DNA of 64,000 bases, taken from NCBI RefSeq assembly GCF_900187565.1, contig NZ_FYED01000002.1, forward strand, positions 1-64,000, given 5' to 3'. The notes below the pieces were generated by a model. That model was not told the origin of the DNA, did not search any database, and worked only from the letters and a program-made list of their open reading frames with translations. Of the stretch, positions 45,542 through 54,367 are shown piece by piece. A program made the position numbers and the translations under genes. Position 1 is the stretch's first letter; each line of letters starts with the position of its first letter. This DNA comes from Pseudomonas sp. Irchel 3A7. Its GTDB lineage: Bacteria > Pseudomonadota > Gammaproteobacteria > Pseudomonadales > Pseudomonadaceae.

Positions 45542-45660
45542 ATATCACCGTAGAAAAGCTGTATCGCATTGCCAACGTGCTGGATTGCGAACCTCAATTG
45601 CTATTGCCTGAATCGTGCTCTCTCCACGAGTTGGCGTCTGACCTTGAAGCGAGTAATTGA
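45520..45660 (+). pseudogene. XRE-type HTH regulator, C-terminal fragment
   Basis: The frame through SIERGEVNITVEKLYRIANVL and then DCEPQLLLPES reads as the last helices of a Cro/C1-type helix-turn-helix domain plus a short tail, stopping at 45660. The N-terminal half of the domain is absent, because the oprN stub joins it at the start. The ORF that spans the joint is out of the oprN frame. This fragment marks the left side of the island that follows. Confidence 0.7.
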
Positions 45661-46261
45661 ACCAAAACTTGCCAGTACCCAGCTGTCTCGCTGCGATGTA
45701 AAGCCAACATGAGCGCCGTGCGTGGAATGCTATATGTCGTGATGTCCGGCCTTTTCTAGAGCAGTATGCGCAGTGCGGCGTTGAACAGTCCCGCTCAAAA
45801 GCGTACGCCCACCTTGGCGACATTCTTGGCCACGCAACTGCTATCGCTCATGCAGGTTGCGATCTGAACGCTCCAGTCAAAATGCAGGTCCAGACACTGC
45901 GCTCAAATATTTCGATGACGGCGACATTGAAGGTAAAGCCGAGTTCTGACGGCACTTTAGCGAAAGCAACTGAATGGGTCTGGAATAGGCACTATGGGCC
46001 ATTTGCTGGCATCCAAAAAGGCAGTTATGGGGAGACCGCTGCCTTTCGCGCCAGACAGCAGCCGGCAACTTGCAGCCTGTCACCCCAACCGCGATTGCAG
46101 CCCGAATCAAACACTCAAGTATATCTATAAGATTAACTGATCACCCGTTTTGGCCTCGAGTGCACGTTCAGAAGCGACGCTTTCGAACGCAGTCGTGTAA
46201 AACCGTCACCACTGGAAGCCGGTGTTGCCCGCTGATCCTAACTGGTCGGTCGTTTCCCCCG
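45661..46261. other. Gene-poor region right of the oprN/XRE joint
   Basis: 600 bases without a supported intact gene. On the plus strand one frame stays open from about 45690 to 46130 (containing VRPFLEQYAQCGVEQSR and AYAHLGDILGHATAIAHAG), but it has no credible start and resembles no family I recognise. It may be another fragment at a recombination joint. Confidence 0.35.
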
Positions 46262-47180
46262 TCAGCATGCGGCGTTCTTGCGAATGATCAGTTCAAGTAT
46301 TGCAAACAAGCGGTGGTACAGATAATTGACGTGCTGAACATCAATCACGGGCTCCTGGCGGACCTCGTGATGGCGCAGAAGATGATTATTAGCGATGACA
46401 GTCAGCTCGCGAGCCTCCTTTTCAAGCAGGGTGCGAAAGCCGCTTTCTTCTGCACAACGGTCCAGGAGCAAGCCAATCGATTTCGCCTTATCGGCATGGG
46501 CGATCGATTTGATCCGCTCCCATGCATCGCAGAGGCGCTCCAACGCCTCGCGGCAAATCAAAGGACTGGGACCAGAGAACTTGCTCCGACTCTCCTCCAG
46601 CATAACGTCCAGAGTTGAATCGCCGGTACGCAGGTAAGGTCTCGACAAGGCCTCGCCGATCACCGCCGGCAAGACACGCCAGACCTGGCCGTCGGGTTTG
46701 AGCTCATATGCCAGGCCATTACGTTCGAAAATCCGGTTCACATCGTCGCGGAATGCATCACGTCCGGCGTCTTCGTCAAAGGTATAGTGATGATGCCGAT
46801 GGTAGTCATGGTACGAACCGATGATGATGGGTTTGGCGACTATGCGCCATACAAACTCCACGAGATCGAGCGCAATTAAAGTCTCTGGATGCCAAGGTTC
46901 ATCTGTACTGAGAAAGTCATCTTTGTCCCTATGCACCGTCGGCAGCGGCCAGGTTAAACCATCGAGTTCAGCCTCGATGGCCCCTTTCAGGGATTGCTCA
47001 TTGTTACCGCATATGGCGGTTCCGTCGGGACACTGCTCCGGGAAACGCCCCCCCCCCAAATGCACCCTGTTTTGCGAGTGCTGCCACAAGCGTAACAATC
47101 CCGACCCAGGCCACCTGCCCTATTTCCTATTCCGTCCTGGGGCGGGGGCCACGCTCACGATCACTAAAGTAGTCAGTCAT
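46262..47180 (-). pseudogene. AbiJ/HEPN-like defence protein, broken by a stop and a G-tract frameshift
   Basis: The frame from the ATG at 47180 starts MTDYFSDRERGPRPRTE and meets a TAG at 47129-47127 (codon 18, probably CAG in an intact copy). It then continues EIGQVAWVGIVTLVAALAKQGAFG into a run of ten G (plus strand C at 47048-47057). Nine G would join it in frame to FPEQCPDGTAICGNNEQ and the remaining ~255 residues down to 46262. The C-terminal part has NNHLLRHHEVRQEP, an R-x4-6-H-like motif of the kind in HEPN/AbiJ C-terminal domains (toxin RNases), so an abortive-infection protein is suspected. It is divergent from the SIR2-like gene. The lesions are seen directly; the family name is an inference. 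Confidence 0.6.
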
Positions 47181-47283
47181 TAATTCATCCTTGGTTGCCG
47201 AGTTTTTATAGAACTGGGCATGATAGTTCGCATTGACGCAGCGGCATATCATCTGCCAATCAAAACTACAGGAAGGATCCAGC

Positions 47284-48285
47284 GTGCCATTTGCCATTTC
47301 TTCGTGGGCCTATATTTCCCCTCAATACCATCGCGGTACAGTGCTACTGGGTAACGGAGCCAGCATGGCTGTGGCACCCAGCTTTGGCTACGGCTCATTG
47401 TTAGACCATGCTCGACAGAATGGACTTCTCAGCGACGTGGCCCGTCTGTTTGAGTTCTTCGATACCTCCGATTTCGAGCTCATCTTGCGTCTCGTTTGGC
47501 AGGCATCCAACGTCAACCTATCCCTAGAGATCCCCGATGACCGTACGCGCCAAGCCTATTTGCGTGTCAGGGACTGCTTGATTGAAGCGGTGCGGGCGGT
47601 GCACCCTGAGCACTGGGCGGTGCAGCACCATCTTCCCAATATGTACCGGTTCCTCAAATCGTTCGATACGATTCTCTCGTTCAATTACGATCTGTTGGTT
47701 TACTGGACCATGACCTATGGATTCAACATTGATGATGGTCATCTCTTCAAGGACTGCTTTGTCAGGTCCGTGTTTGATGACGATTGGCAAAAGTTTCGCG
47801 CCCGTTTCCGAGAGCGCACCAATACGCTCGTGTTTTATCCGCACGGAAGCCTCGCCCTATGTCGCAATGCAGTTGAACAAGAGTCCAAGATCCATGCCGC
47901 TGGGGCAGGATTGCTGGAGGCCATCCTAGACGAGTGGCGAGGTGAGCGTGTGGTACCGCTGTTCGTCAGCGAGGGAGTCAAAGCGCAAAAGGTTGCCTCG
48001 ATTCAGAGCAGCTATTACCTGTCGACGGTGTATCGGGAAGTACTGACATCTGAGCGGCAAACACTGACGCTGTTTGGCTGGGGTCTCGGCGGCCATGACC
48101 GGCACCTGCTTCAGCGCATGCGCAACACCGGCATCCAGCGCGTTGCCGTCTCCGTGTTTGGTGACGACCAGGTCTATTGCAACTACGCCCACCAGACTAT
48201 TCAGGATGATCTAGGCCAGGTACAGGTGGACTTTTTCAATTGCCTAAGCCCTGGATGCTGGATCCACCCATTGGCCGCGCAGTGA
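47284..48285 (+). CDS. SIR2-like DUF4917 protein
   Basis: The 333-residue product from the GTG at 47284 (AGGAAGG upstream) has the DUF4917 pattern: GTVLLGNGASMAV (19-31, like the G-x-G-x-S nucleotide loop of SIR2 folds), FDTILSFNYDLLVYW (about 127-141), a middle zone with FYPHGSLAL, and LTLFGWGLGGHDRHLL (about 262-277), the SIR2-type closing strand and loop. SIR2-like proteins in defence islands deplete NAD+ in infected cells; DUF4917 itself has no proven role. The catalytic Asn/Asp-type residues are plausible (N in FNYD). It is divergent from the AbiJ/HEPN-like pseudogene with a 103-base gap, and a 44-base C run starts 29 bases past the stop. Confidence 0.75.
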   Translation: MPFAISSWAYISPQYHRGTVLLGNGASMAVAPSFGYGSLLDHARQNGLLSDVARLFEFFDTSDFELILRLVWQASNVNLSLEIPDDRTRQAYLRVRDCLIEAVRAVHPEHWAVQHHLPNMYRFLKSFDTILSFNYDLLVYWTMTYGFNIDDGHLFKDCFVRSVFDDDWQKFRARFRERTNTLVFYPHGSLALCRNAVEQESKIHAAGAGLLEAILDEWRGERVVPLFVSEGVKAQKVASIQSSYYLSTVYREVLTSERQTLTLFGWGLGGHDRHLLQRMRNTGIQRVAVSVFGDDQVYCNYAHQTIQDDLGQVQVDFFNCLSPGCWIHPLAAQ

Positions 48286-48310
48286 TCCGCATGTCCTGCG
48301 TCCCTGCGAG

Positions 48311-48359
<49 letters not shown>

Positions 48360-48546
48360 AGCGCCCTTCGGCACCCGCGTCCGAAGGCGTACGCCACACC
48401 AGGGACCACACAAACGCAGAGTACTAGCGGACCCGACGCAACGCCGCCTGCCGGTCACGGCTGATTTTCTGAGGGTACTCACCGCCTTGCTATGAAAACA
48501 GCTTTCATAGCGGGCAGTGAACATTTCCCACCGCAGCAGAGGCGAT

Positions 48547-50106
48547 TCAAGGCTTCGCTGGAACGCCACTCGATTTAACAGGAATCCGGAGCGGTGAGAT
48601 CCAATCCTGACGAAAGGGCAACCGGGCAGCGGGCGGTACAGGCAATCCGGGCAATGGCTCATGCCGTTGGATGATGCCACCGGCCTGACCATCAGTTTTT
48701 TTGGATTCTGAAAGATCGGCTTTGGCGGCGTTCACTGTAGGTTCACTGACAAAGCTGAATATCGATACGCCAACAAACATGGCTATCACGGCCCCCAGTC
48801 CAATCGCCGCCGAGTATGTAAACACTCGCTCTGACTTTTTGGCCGGTGCCGCGACCATCTTGTTGTATTCATCCTGCGGTAGGAAGCGGTAGAGTTTTGG
48901 TTGCCAGTCTTTTCGAAGTTCGCGCTGTAAACTGATGAAGCTCCATCCTGAGTAAACGATCAGCCCGATGTACCCAGTGGCTATCAGCATCACCATGCTG
49001 ATTAACCAGGGATTGATCGTAGTACTCAGGCGCGCGGCCACGAGGCCGACGCCCACGGCCAATGCGCCGGAAACAGCGGTAATAGTTTGTCGTGTGGCGT
49101 CAGTCGCTTTCGCGGTTTCTTCAGTAATGGCTTTGCGCAGATCGCCTAGCGACTTCAGGGTGTCTTTCCCTAACTCGGAGAGCGACATCTGATACGCGAT
49201 TTTTGCACTTTCCAGTGAGGTAGGGAGATTGGCTTTTAGGTAATCTGCAGCGTGGCCGTTCTCACGCCCTGAGCGGGCAATTTCCATCGCTAACAGGCTG
49301 TGTTTGACCTCTGCTTCGCGGGTATTTTCATAAACCCAATGTGCGGCCGTTTGCAGCTGCAGAAAAGCATCCATACCAAATTCTTGTATCATTATTGCAG
49401 TAGATTGCGGGGCTTGCAAAATGAGCTTGGGCGGCCCCTTGAATATCAGCGAATGATTGACTGGATCAATTTCATTCGCGAGCGTGTGCACTAATGCGTC
49501 AAACGCCTTCATAGCCCAGAGTTTATGGAATGGCTCGTTCAAATCAAACTGCGCTTGGTCGAGAAGGAGCCAGGGACGAATATCTCCCGGGACGATCTTC
49601 AAAGCGCCTGACTCTCTCACGAGTGCCCTGGGAGACTTGGTCACCGGTGCCGTCGTAATTGCAGCTGCCGCCGAATTTACGGCCGGCACGGCCCAGCCGC
49701 TATATTGGCGAACTTGAGTAAACAGCGGCTTGGAGAGACCCGCGATCCGCCAGCGGGTTGCTTCGTGCCCCTTTTCCAGCCACTGCGAAAGGCCCACGGA
49801 GGTTAAAATATCTAGCGTCTGCTCGGCATGATCCGGCTTGCGAAGGGTGAGGCGAAAAGGCTCGAAATCCTCAACAATATTGCCTGGCTCAGTGGGCGTT
49901 TGCTCCTCGTCAAACACCGAGCACTCCCAGCCGAGTCCCACGCAAGTAGCCAGTACCCGAAGCGTCGCGTCGGCACGCAAATTCGAGACGGTGATGCTCT
50001 CCTCACCCTCATTGATATGCGCGTTAGCCTGAGCAGCCAGTACATCCAGCTGTTCAGCGAGGATTGTCAGAGACAAGTTTGTCTTCCGTGATGGCCTGAG
50101 TATCAA
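48547..50106 (-). CDS. Hypothetical membrane protein, second gene of a two-gene unit
   Basis: Not recognised. The product has up to 519 residues. The N-terminal 330 residues are soluble and mostly helical, with no nucleotide-binding motif seen. Then come two firm membrane segments, at about 367-388 (MVMLIATGYIGLIVYSG) and 429-453 (AAIGLGAVIAMFVGVSIF), and perhaps a third at 342-360. A proline-rich tail follows. The longest frame starts at the TTG at 50106, overlapping the preceding gene by 53 bases. A TTG at 50076 or a start near the upstream stop (50054) is equally possible, so the true N-terminus is uncertain. The overlap points to coupled translation with the NdpA-like gene. A soluble sensor or effector with a membrane end is a common design in abortive-infection pairs. 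Confidence 0.75.
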   Translation of the reverse strand: MILRPSRKTNLSLTILAEQLDVLAAQANAHINEGEESITVSNLRADATLRVLATCVGLGWECSVFDEEQTPTEPGNIVEDFEPFRLTLRKPDHAEQTLDILTSVGLSQWLEKGHEATRWRIAGLSKPLFTQVRQYSGWAVPAVNSAAAAITTAPVTKSPRALVRESGALKIVPGDIRPWLLLDQAQFDLNEPFHKLWAMKAFDALVHTLANEIDPVNHSLIFKGPPKLILQAPQSTAIMIQEFGMDAFLQLQTAAHWVYENTREAEVKHSLLAMEIARSGRENGHAADYLKANLPTSLESAKIAYQMSLSELGKDTLKSLGDLRKAITEETAKATDATRQTITAVSGALAVGVGLVAARLSTTINPWLISMVMLIATGYIGLIVYSGWSFISLQRELRKDWQPKLYRFLPQDEYNKMVAAPAKKSERVFTYSAAIGLGAVIAMFVGVSIFSFVSEPTVNAAKADLSESKKTDGQAGGIIQRHEPLPGLPVPPAARLPFRQDWISPLRIPVKSSGVPAKP

Positions 50107-51112
50107 TCGTAATCAATTCCCCTCCGTTAGCCTTAGGCTCGCGGGTGACGGACATCCCCGCATCGTCTGGATACAGAACTGTAACGCCTTCAGTGGTTCG
50201 GATCCTGCGCATGGGCGGCCGCCCGAGGATTGCCTGATCAGAAGGAAACACCAAATTTTCAATTCTAGCGGAGCGAATCTTTCGCCGTGTTGCATTCTGC
50301 AACCTGCTGATCACCCTCTCATCGCCAGGGTTCCCCGCCGCCAACAGGACCGCATCAATGATCGCATCTTCGTTGATTTCTCGGCGCTGCGCTAAGCAGT
50401 TTTTGGCGATGGAAAACGCTCGCGGAACTGAATCTGGCAAATCGGCCTTACAAGAGGTTAAGGTTTCGCGTAACAGGCTAACGACCTTGGTGTTGAGTTC
50501 CTGATCAGACATCGAACGGACCACGTCGAGAAAGTTCGCAAAGTAATCAACGATTTCTGGCGCTTTTTTCATTCGGTCTCGGGCGGACACCAGGGTTTCC
50601 GCCACTCCGTTGACGACTCTCACCAAGGCGGACTTTTGAATCGCCTTTTTATCAGCGACAAACGCATGAACAATGCGTCGAAGCAGACCGCCGTCTTCCG
50701 CAGGAGCCTGCTCTATCGCCTCGCTGTAGTCATATTTAATCAGGCTATAGAGTTTTGTTTGCTCATCACCCCCGGACAACTCGAAGATGAACAATGCTCC
50801 GTCGCGACTGCTATTGACGTGCCAACGAGAAAACGTCGCGGAGAGACTCTGGGTTCCTCGCTCAAAATCTTCGGTCCCCGTCGCAATGCGCTCGAGCTGC
50901 GCTTTGGTCGCTGAGGTCTGCCTAAAGCTATAGATGGCATCCGCATCGGTATCGAGTATTCGCGCGATGAAAAACTCTTCATGCTCGACTTGGCGTACGG
51001 ACTCCGGGGTAAATTCGTCCCCACCGACGACGTGCAGGATCATGTTGGTGATCCTCAGGTCAGCCGCCTCTCCCTCTGTAAAAAAACCCACTGCTCTCTC
51101 CCTGACTCGCAA
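50054..51112 (-). CDS. NdpA-like (nucleoid-associated protein family) protein
   Basis: The 352-residue product has an N-terminal half reading like the YejK/NdpA family: ITNMILHVVGGDEFTPESV at about 20-38, EEFFIARILDTDADAIYSF, then GALFIFELSGGDEQTKLYSLIKYDYSEAI (about 104-132), matching the family stretch that ends in a KLDYK-type strand. The C-terminal half is helical and charged, ending in a beta-rich piece (ITEDKLVSDNPR). NdpA proteins bind the nucleoid in Escherichia and Pseudomonas; several phage-defence units carry relatives of this fold. Here it is paired with, and overlaps, the membrane protein gene at 48547-50106. The family call is moderate. Confidence 0.65.
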   Translation of the reverse strand: MRVRERAVGFFTEGEAADLRITNMILHVVGGDEFTPESVRQVEHEEFFIARILDTDADAIYSFRQTSATKAQLERIATGTEDFERGTQSLSATFSRWHVNSSRDGALFIFELSGGDEQTKLYSLIKYDYSEAIEQAPAEDGGLLRRIVHAFVADKKAIQKSALVRVVNGVAETLVSARDRMKKAPEIVDYFANFLDVVRSMSDQELNTKVVSLLRETLTSCKADLPDSVPRAFSIAKNCLAQRREINEDAIIDAVLLAAGNPGDERVISRLQNATRRKIRSARIENLVFPSDQAILGRPPMRRIRTTEGVTVLYPDDAGMSVTREPKANGGELITIDTQAITEDKLVSDNPR

Positions 51113-51521
51113 ATATCCAGTTGGACGGGCGTGCTCTCAGTCCTCGACATCGCTGCAATTGGGCAATTACTCGCTGATCCGGATCAAGATTTTGGTGCAC
51201 AAAGGGTCAGCATACGGTTGCGCCTGAGCAATGGCAATTGGCCTTGTTTTTCTGAGTGATGCCCGGAAAGGCCGCGACGGCCGCGGCAAGCGATTCAGGG
51301 ACATGACAGCCATCGCGCAACGTCACGATCATTGATGCGCTGGCCAATTGGCATAGAGATCAACCGGCTTGCTCAACTTTCTCTCGCGCTTGGTGCGAGA
51401 CTCCCCGAGCAAGGTGCTATTTGCCCTCCTGCGCGAGTGTTACCGGTGCTGCTGCCGGCGCCACTCTGCTCTGCTGCGGGCAACCTTTCCGAGAGGCCCT
51501 CCGTTACGAGCCGATGGCGAA
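51113..51521. other. Intergenic region in the defence island
   Basis: About 410 bases upstream of the NdpA-like gene with no supported gene on either strand. It presumably holds the promoter of the NdpA-like/membrane pair. Confidence 0.4.
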
Positions 51522-51731
51522 TTAATCGGGTGTCAGCAGGAGCGCCAGGGTTAGCTTGATGAACTCCTCGTTACGGTCGATGGCGGTCAAAGCGCCACGC
51601 ACGTTGGCGCCCACCTCGCCCGCTCCGCGCTGCTCGACCCAACGGGTGAGTTCCAAGATGGCCGCCTCGAGGGCCAATTGATTTTCATTGATCCTGAACA
51701 ATAGAGAAGGCAGCAGGTCTGCGTTGGTCAT
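51522..51731 (-). CDS. Small helical hypothetical protein, 69 residues
   Basis: The 69-residue product starts MTNADLLPSLLFRINENQL and is predicted to be all-helical (ALEAAILELTRWVEQRG, then NVRGALTAIDRNEEFIKLTLALL). GGAGG lies eight bases upstream of the ATG at 51731, a strong ribosome site. Small proteins of this look, ending in a hydrophobic helix, are annotated as hypothetical in pseudomonad islands. Downstream at 51835-51843 is a run of nine G, outside the gene. The function is unknown. Confidence 0.6.
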   Translation of the reverse strand: MTNADLLPSLLFRINENQLALEAAILELTRWVEQRGAGEVGANVRGALTAIDRNEEFIKLTLALLLTPD

Positions 51732-51983
51732 GAACAATCCTCCCTGAAGCGTACAGCCTAGCAGCAACAAGCAACGCGGCACGCTCCAGCTAGAGGGGCT
51801 TACCCAGGATTAGTAAACTCCGCACGGAACTCAAGGGGGGGGGCAGTGAGATGGCCAACATCGGCCAGAGGTGAACTTTTCAATACGCAGGGGGTGGCGG
51901 CTTGAGACGAAGGCGTCGAACCTGCCGATGCGCCGAACTGGGCGACAGCCGCTTGCCAGCAAGGGAGCGGGAAACACTTGATG

Positions 51984-52667
51984 TTATGACAGCGCTACAC
52001 CGAAACGCATTTTCTTCAGCGGAAGCGGTGGTTTTGTCCCGGTAAGGTTTTGAATAAGCGTATCGGTCAGATTGATTTCGTTATTCAGTTCGTTCAGTTC
52101 TGCATCGTGCACGGCAGCCGTGATTTTGTGATCGGCCAGAAGTTTTGACAGCTGGGCTTTTTGATCCTGGAGCGAGGCGAGCTCTTTCGCTGTCAGCTTC
52201 AAAGCGTGCAAGGTCGTTTTTCGAAACTCCACTTGCGTGTGATCGTTGAGCAGCAGAAGCTCTTCCGTGTACTCGCCAAACTTTGAGCGCACCGTCATCA
52301 TGCCGTTGCCTGCGTCGAACCTGAGGTGCTGGCTCATGATGTAATCACAGGGGTTGACAATGTACGGCCCATCTTTTTCATTGACTGGCCAGTCATTATT
52401 CTTGCGGGAATTACAGCTCCCGCAACAGTAGTACAGATTCTGGTAATCGCACACCAAGTGCGCAAATTTTGCGACACCCTTGGGTTTGTAATGATCAACC
52501 CCGAAGTTTAAATTGGGGGCGCTGCTGTCAGGCTGACGACAGTAAACGCAGGTCCTCGAGAACTCGTGCTGCAAATAGCGCTTATACGTCTGATATCGCT
52601 TAAACAGTCGAGGCGTCAACGACCTGGTATGTTTGGATTTGGGATATTGAAAGACGGTAATATTCAA
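51984..52667 (-). CDS. HNH endonuclease
   Basis: The 227-residue product has a zinc-type HNH nuclease core: C40-x2-C43 (CVYC), D58-H59 (VDHYKPKG) with the catalytic histidine, then C82-x2-C85 (CGSCNSRKN) and a proline (NDWPV). The order matches HNH proteins found with retrons, Septu (PtuB) and other phage-defence units. The C-terminal 100 residues are helical and coiled-coil-like. It is the last of a three-gene operon; its ATG overlaps the stop of the middle gene by four bases. It probably cuts DNA when activated by its partners (inference from family and context). Confidence 0.87.
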   Translation of the reverse strand: MNITVFQYPKSKHTRSLTPRLFKRYQTYKRYLQHEFSRTCVYCRQPDSSAPNLNFGVDHYKPKGVAKFAHLVCDYQNLYYCCGSCNSRKNNDWPVNEKDGPYIVNPCDYIMSQHLRFDAGNGMMTVRSKFGEYTEELLLLNDHTQVEFRKTTLHALKLTAKELASLQDQKAQLSKLLADHKITAAVHDAELNELNNEINLTDTLIQNLTGTKPPLPLKKMRFGVALS

Positions 52668-53182
52668 ATTTGCAATCCCAATCTTTTTGCGCGTTCCAGC
52701 CGCGACTGTTCAATCGCCTTCACCGATACGATAGAGCTTTCCAGCGAGTTGATTTGCTCGACAGTCACTCGAGGGGAGCGCTCGATCAGCCTAGAGTTAA
52801 GTATCTCCAGTCGCGCAATGATTTCTGCAGAAATGGAATCGTTCGCATATTTTATCGCAAGGAGCCTGATTCGGGCCTCGGCGATTTTACTGACTTCCGC
52901 CTCTTTTCCTTCCGCGGGTCTCTCGTGAGCGGGGGCACGGAATGAAACGATGTCCGCGCTTTTAGGCAGCAGCGCAGTCGCGTCGACCTGCCGAGCACTG
53001 CTGGGCAGCTTTTCCGTGGCATCCATATCCCGCGACCCTATATTGAGACCGGGATAATCATTGGCCAAGAAACGGGTGGCACCATAAGCATTTGCCGTAG
53101 AGGACCTTCGACCTGAAGCGGCCTGTGACGCATAAAAACCTGAAGGAGACGGCGCTGGCGTGACCGCTACGTAAAAATCCAT
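52664..53182 (-). CDS. Hypothetical protein between TIGR04255 and HNH genes
   Basis: Not recognised. The 172-residue product starts MDFYVAVTPAPSPSGFYASQ. The first 100 residues are low in hydrophobic content and rich in S, A and P, so likely flexible. The last 65 (EIIARLEILNSRLIE, then the INSLESSIVSVKAIEQSRLERAKRL stretch) are helical, with heptad-like spacing. It starts eight bases after the stop of the TIGR04255 gene, and its stop overlaps the HNH start (ATGA), so the three are one operon. A start further upstream (53383) would overlap the TIGR04255 gene deeply and is not favoured. The protein may be an adaptor that holds the nuclease. Confidence 0.7.
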   Translation of the reverse strand: MDFYVAVTPAPSPSGFYASQAASGRRSSTANAYGATRFLANDYPGLNIGSRDMDATEKLPSSARQVDATALLPKSADIVSFRAPAHERPAEGKEAEVSKIAEARIRLLAIKYANDSISAEIIARLEILNSRLIERSPRVTVEQINSLESSIVSVKAIEQSRLERAKRLGLQI

Positions 53183-53189
53183 GATCCAA

Positions 53190-54014
53190 TCATCCTTTTG
53201 AATGGCGGGCGTCTGTGGATAAAAAGTTTCTCGCCTTATCGGTGAGCGACCAATCGAACAGGTCAAAGGCTTGGCGATGCATGATATCGATGGCAGCAGG
53301 GGTCTGTGACAATGACACCTCGGTGCGATAGGTATCGATGTCCAGGAGATACTCAACCTTCGGCGGGGCATCGGCTTTTGCACGATTTAGCTGAATGCCG
53401 TGCTGGAATAAACAGCCGCCATCTTCGGCCAAAAGCTGCATCCTGCCACCAAAATCATTAATGCCGAGGAAACTTTCTGACGTGATGGGCGCGGTCAGAT
53501 AAGGGTTTATCCAGTGGGTAACATCCTCATCCCCGCTACTGACTACATTGATGTAGCGCAAACCGATACGGGTAAAAAAATCAGAATCGATAATCTTTTC
53601 GGCCGCCTCAACCACGTGAAGAACGCGCTCTCGTAGATTATCGAACCCGGTGTAGGCGGTGGTTTCAATCGACAGCGAATTCTCTTTTAGCGAAATACTC
53701 CAGGTGGCTTTGGCTGACCTGAAAATATGAATATGGCTAGAACCTGTGTTTCCCATCCCGATGCCGAGCGTGAATTCATTACTCATCTCTAAAACGGGAT
53801 ATTCTTTACGCAACGCTTTAACGAAAGAGGACGGTGGACGTTGTTCGCCAAGCTCCATGAGTGTTGGAAAACGGAGCTCGCAAACGGCCTGCTTCAAAAA
53901 ATTACGCTGAAAGCGATTTTCATTGTCAGACCGAGTACGTACTAATCCGTCAGCTTTCCACAATGCGCTCATGAGGTACTCATCGCTAGGTACAAAAGGT
54001 GGCCATGATGGCAT
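53190..54014 (-). CDS. TIGR04255-family protein
   Basis: The 274-residue product fits the sporadically distributed TIGR04255 family: the early FLKQAVCELRFPTL (about 40-53), FRSAKATWSISLKENSLSIETTAYTGFDNL (about 95-125) and FTRIGLRYINVV (about 148-159) form the conserved beta/alpha core. A tail ending RNFLSTDARHSKG follows. The family often lies in defence islands, beside nucleases or reverse transcriptases; no enzyme activity is known. It is the first gene of the three-gene operon with the HNH nuclease. The promoter is probably in 54015-54367, a 353-base gap in which no gene was found. Confidence 0.8.
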   Translation of the reverse strand: MPSWPPFVPSDEYLMSALWKADGLVRTRSDNENRFQRNFLKQAVCELRFPTLMELGEQRPPSSFVKALRKEYPVLEMSNEFTLGIGMGNTGSSHIHIFRSAKATWSISLKENSLSIETTAYTGFDNLRERVLHVVEAAEKIIDSDFFTRIGLRYINVVSSGDEDVTHWINPYLTAPITSESFLGINDFGGRMQLLAEDGGCLFQHGIQLNRAKADAPPKVEYLLDIDTYRTEVSLSQTPAAIDIMHRQAFDLFDWSLTDKARNFLSTDARHSKG

Positions 54015-54367
54015 GGAAACCTACTACTGTCAGTATGCAGCGCCGGCACCGCTCCCACCGATTCACCGGCCTACTTGGGCAGTATAGCCAGCATTTGAAA
54101 GGGCGATTCGAGGTTCCTGGCGTTCGCGGTCGCCAGCGATCTGGCGTCGACCGCGTACTGTTTTGTCCGCAAGCATAGCTCGCCGAAGCGCGTTGCTGAC
54201 CGTCACGAAGCACGGGAATCTGCCAATACAGTGGCCCGCTGTTCCCCGGGCAGTTGACCAATACCCGGTTTACACACACTTCCACTGCACCTGCCGGGCA
54301 GCGCACGGTACCCGGCCTGAGGCGAGAGCAGGCCGTCGCGATGAAGACGGTTGCCCGTTGCTCGGGC

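Noticed and set aside
45690-46130. Open plus-strand frame right of the XRE fragment
   Set aside because: No start codon with a ribosome site and no family recognised. It may be a fragment, noted only as intergenic content.
54015-54367. Search for a RES-type toxin downstream of the DUF2384 antitoxin
   Set aside because: None of the frames shows the RES pattern, and the longest minus-strand frame looks like chance coding in G+C-rich DNA.
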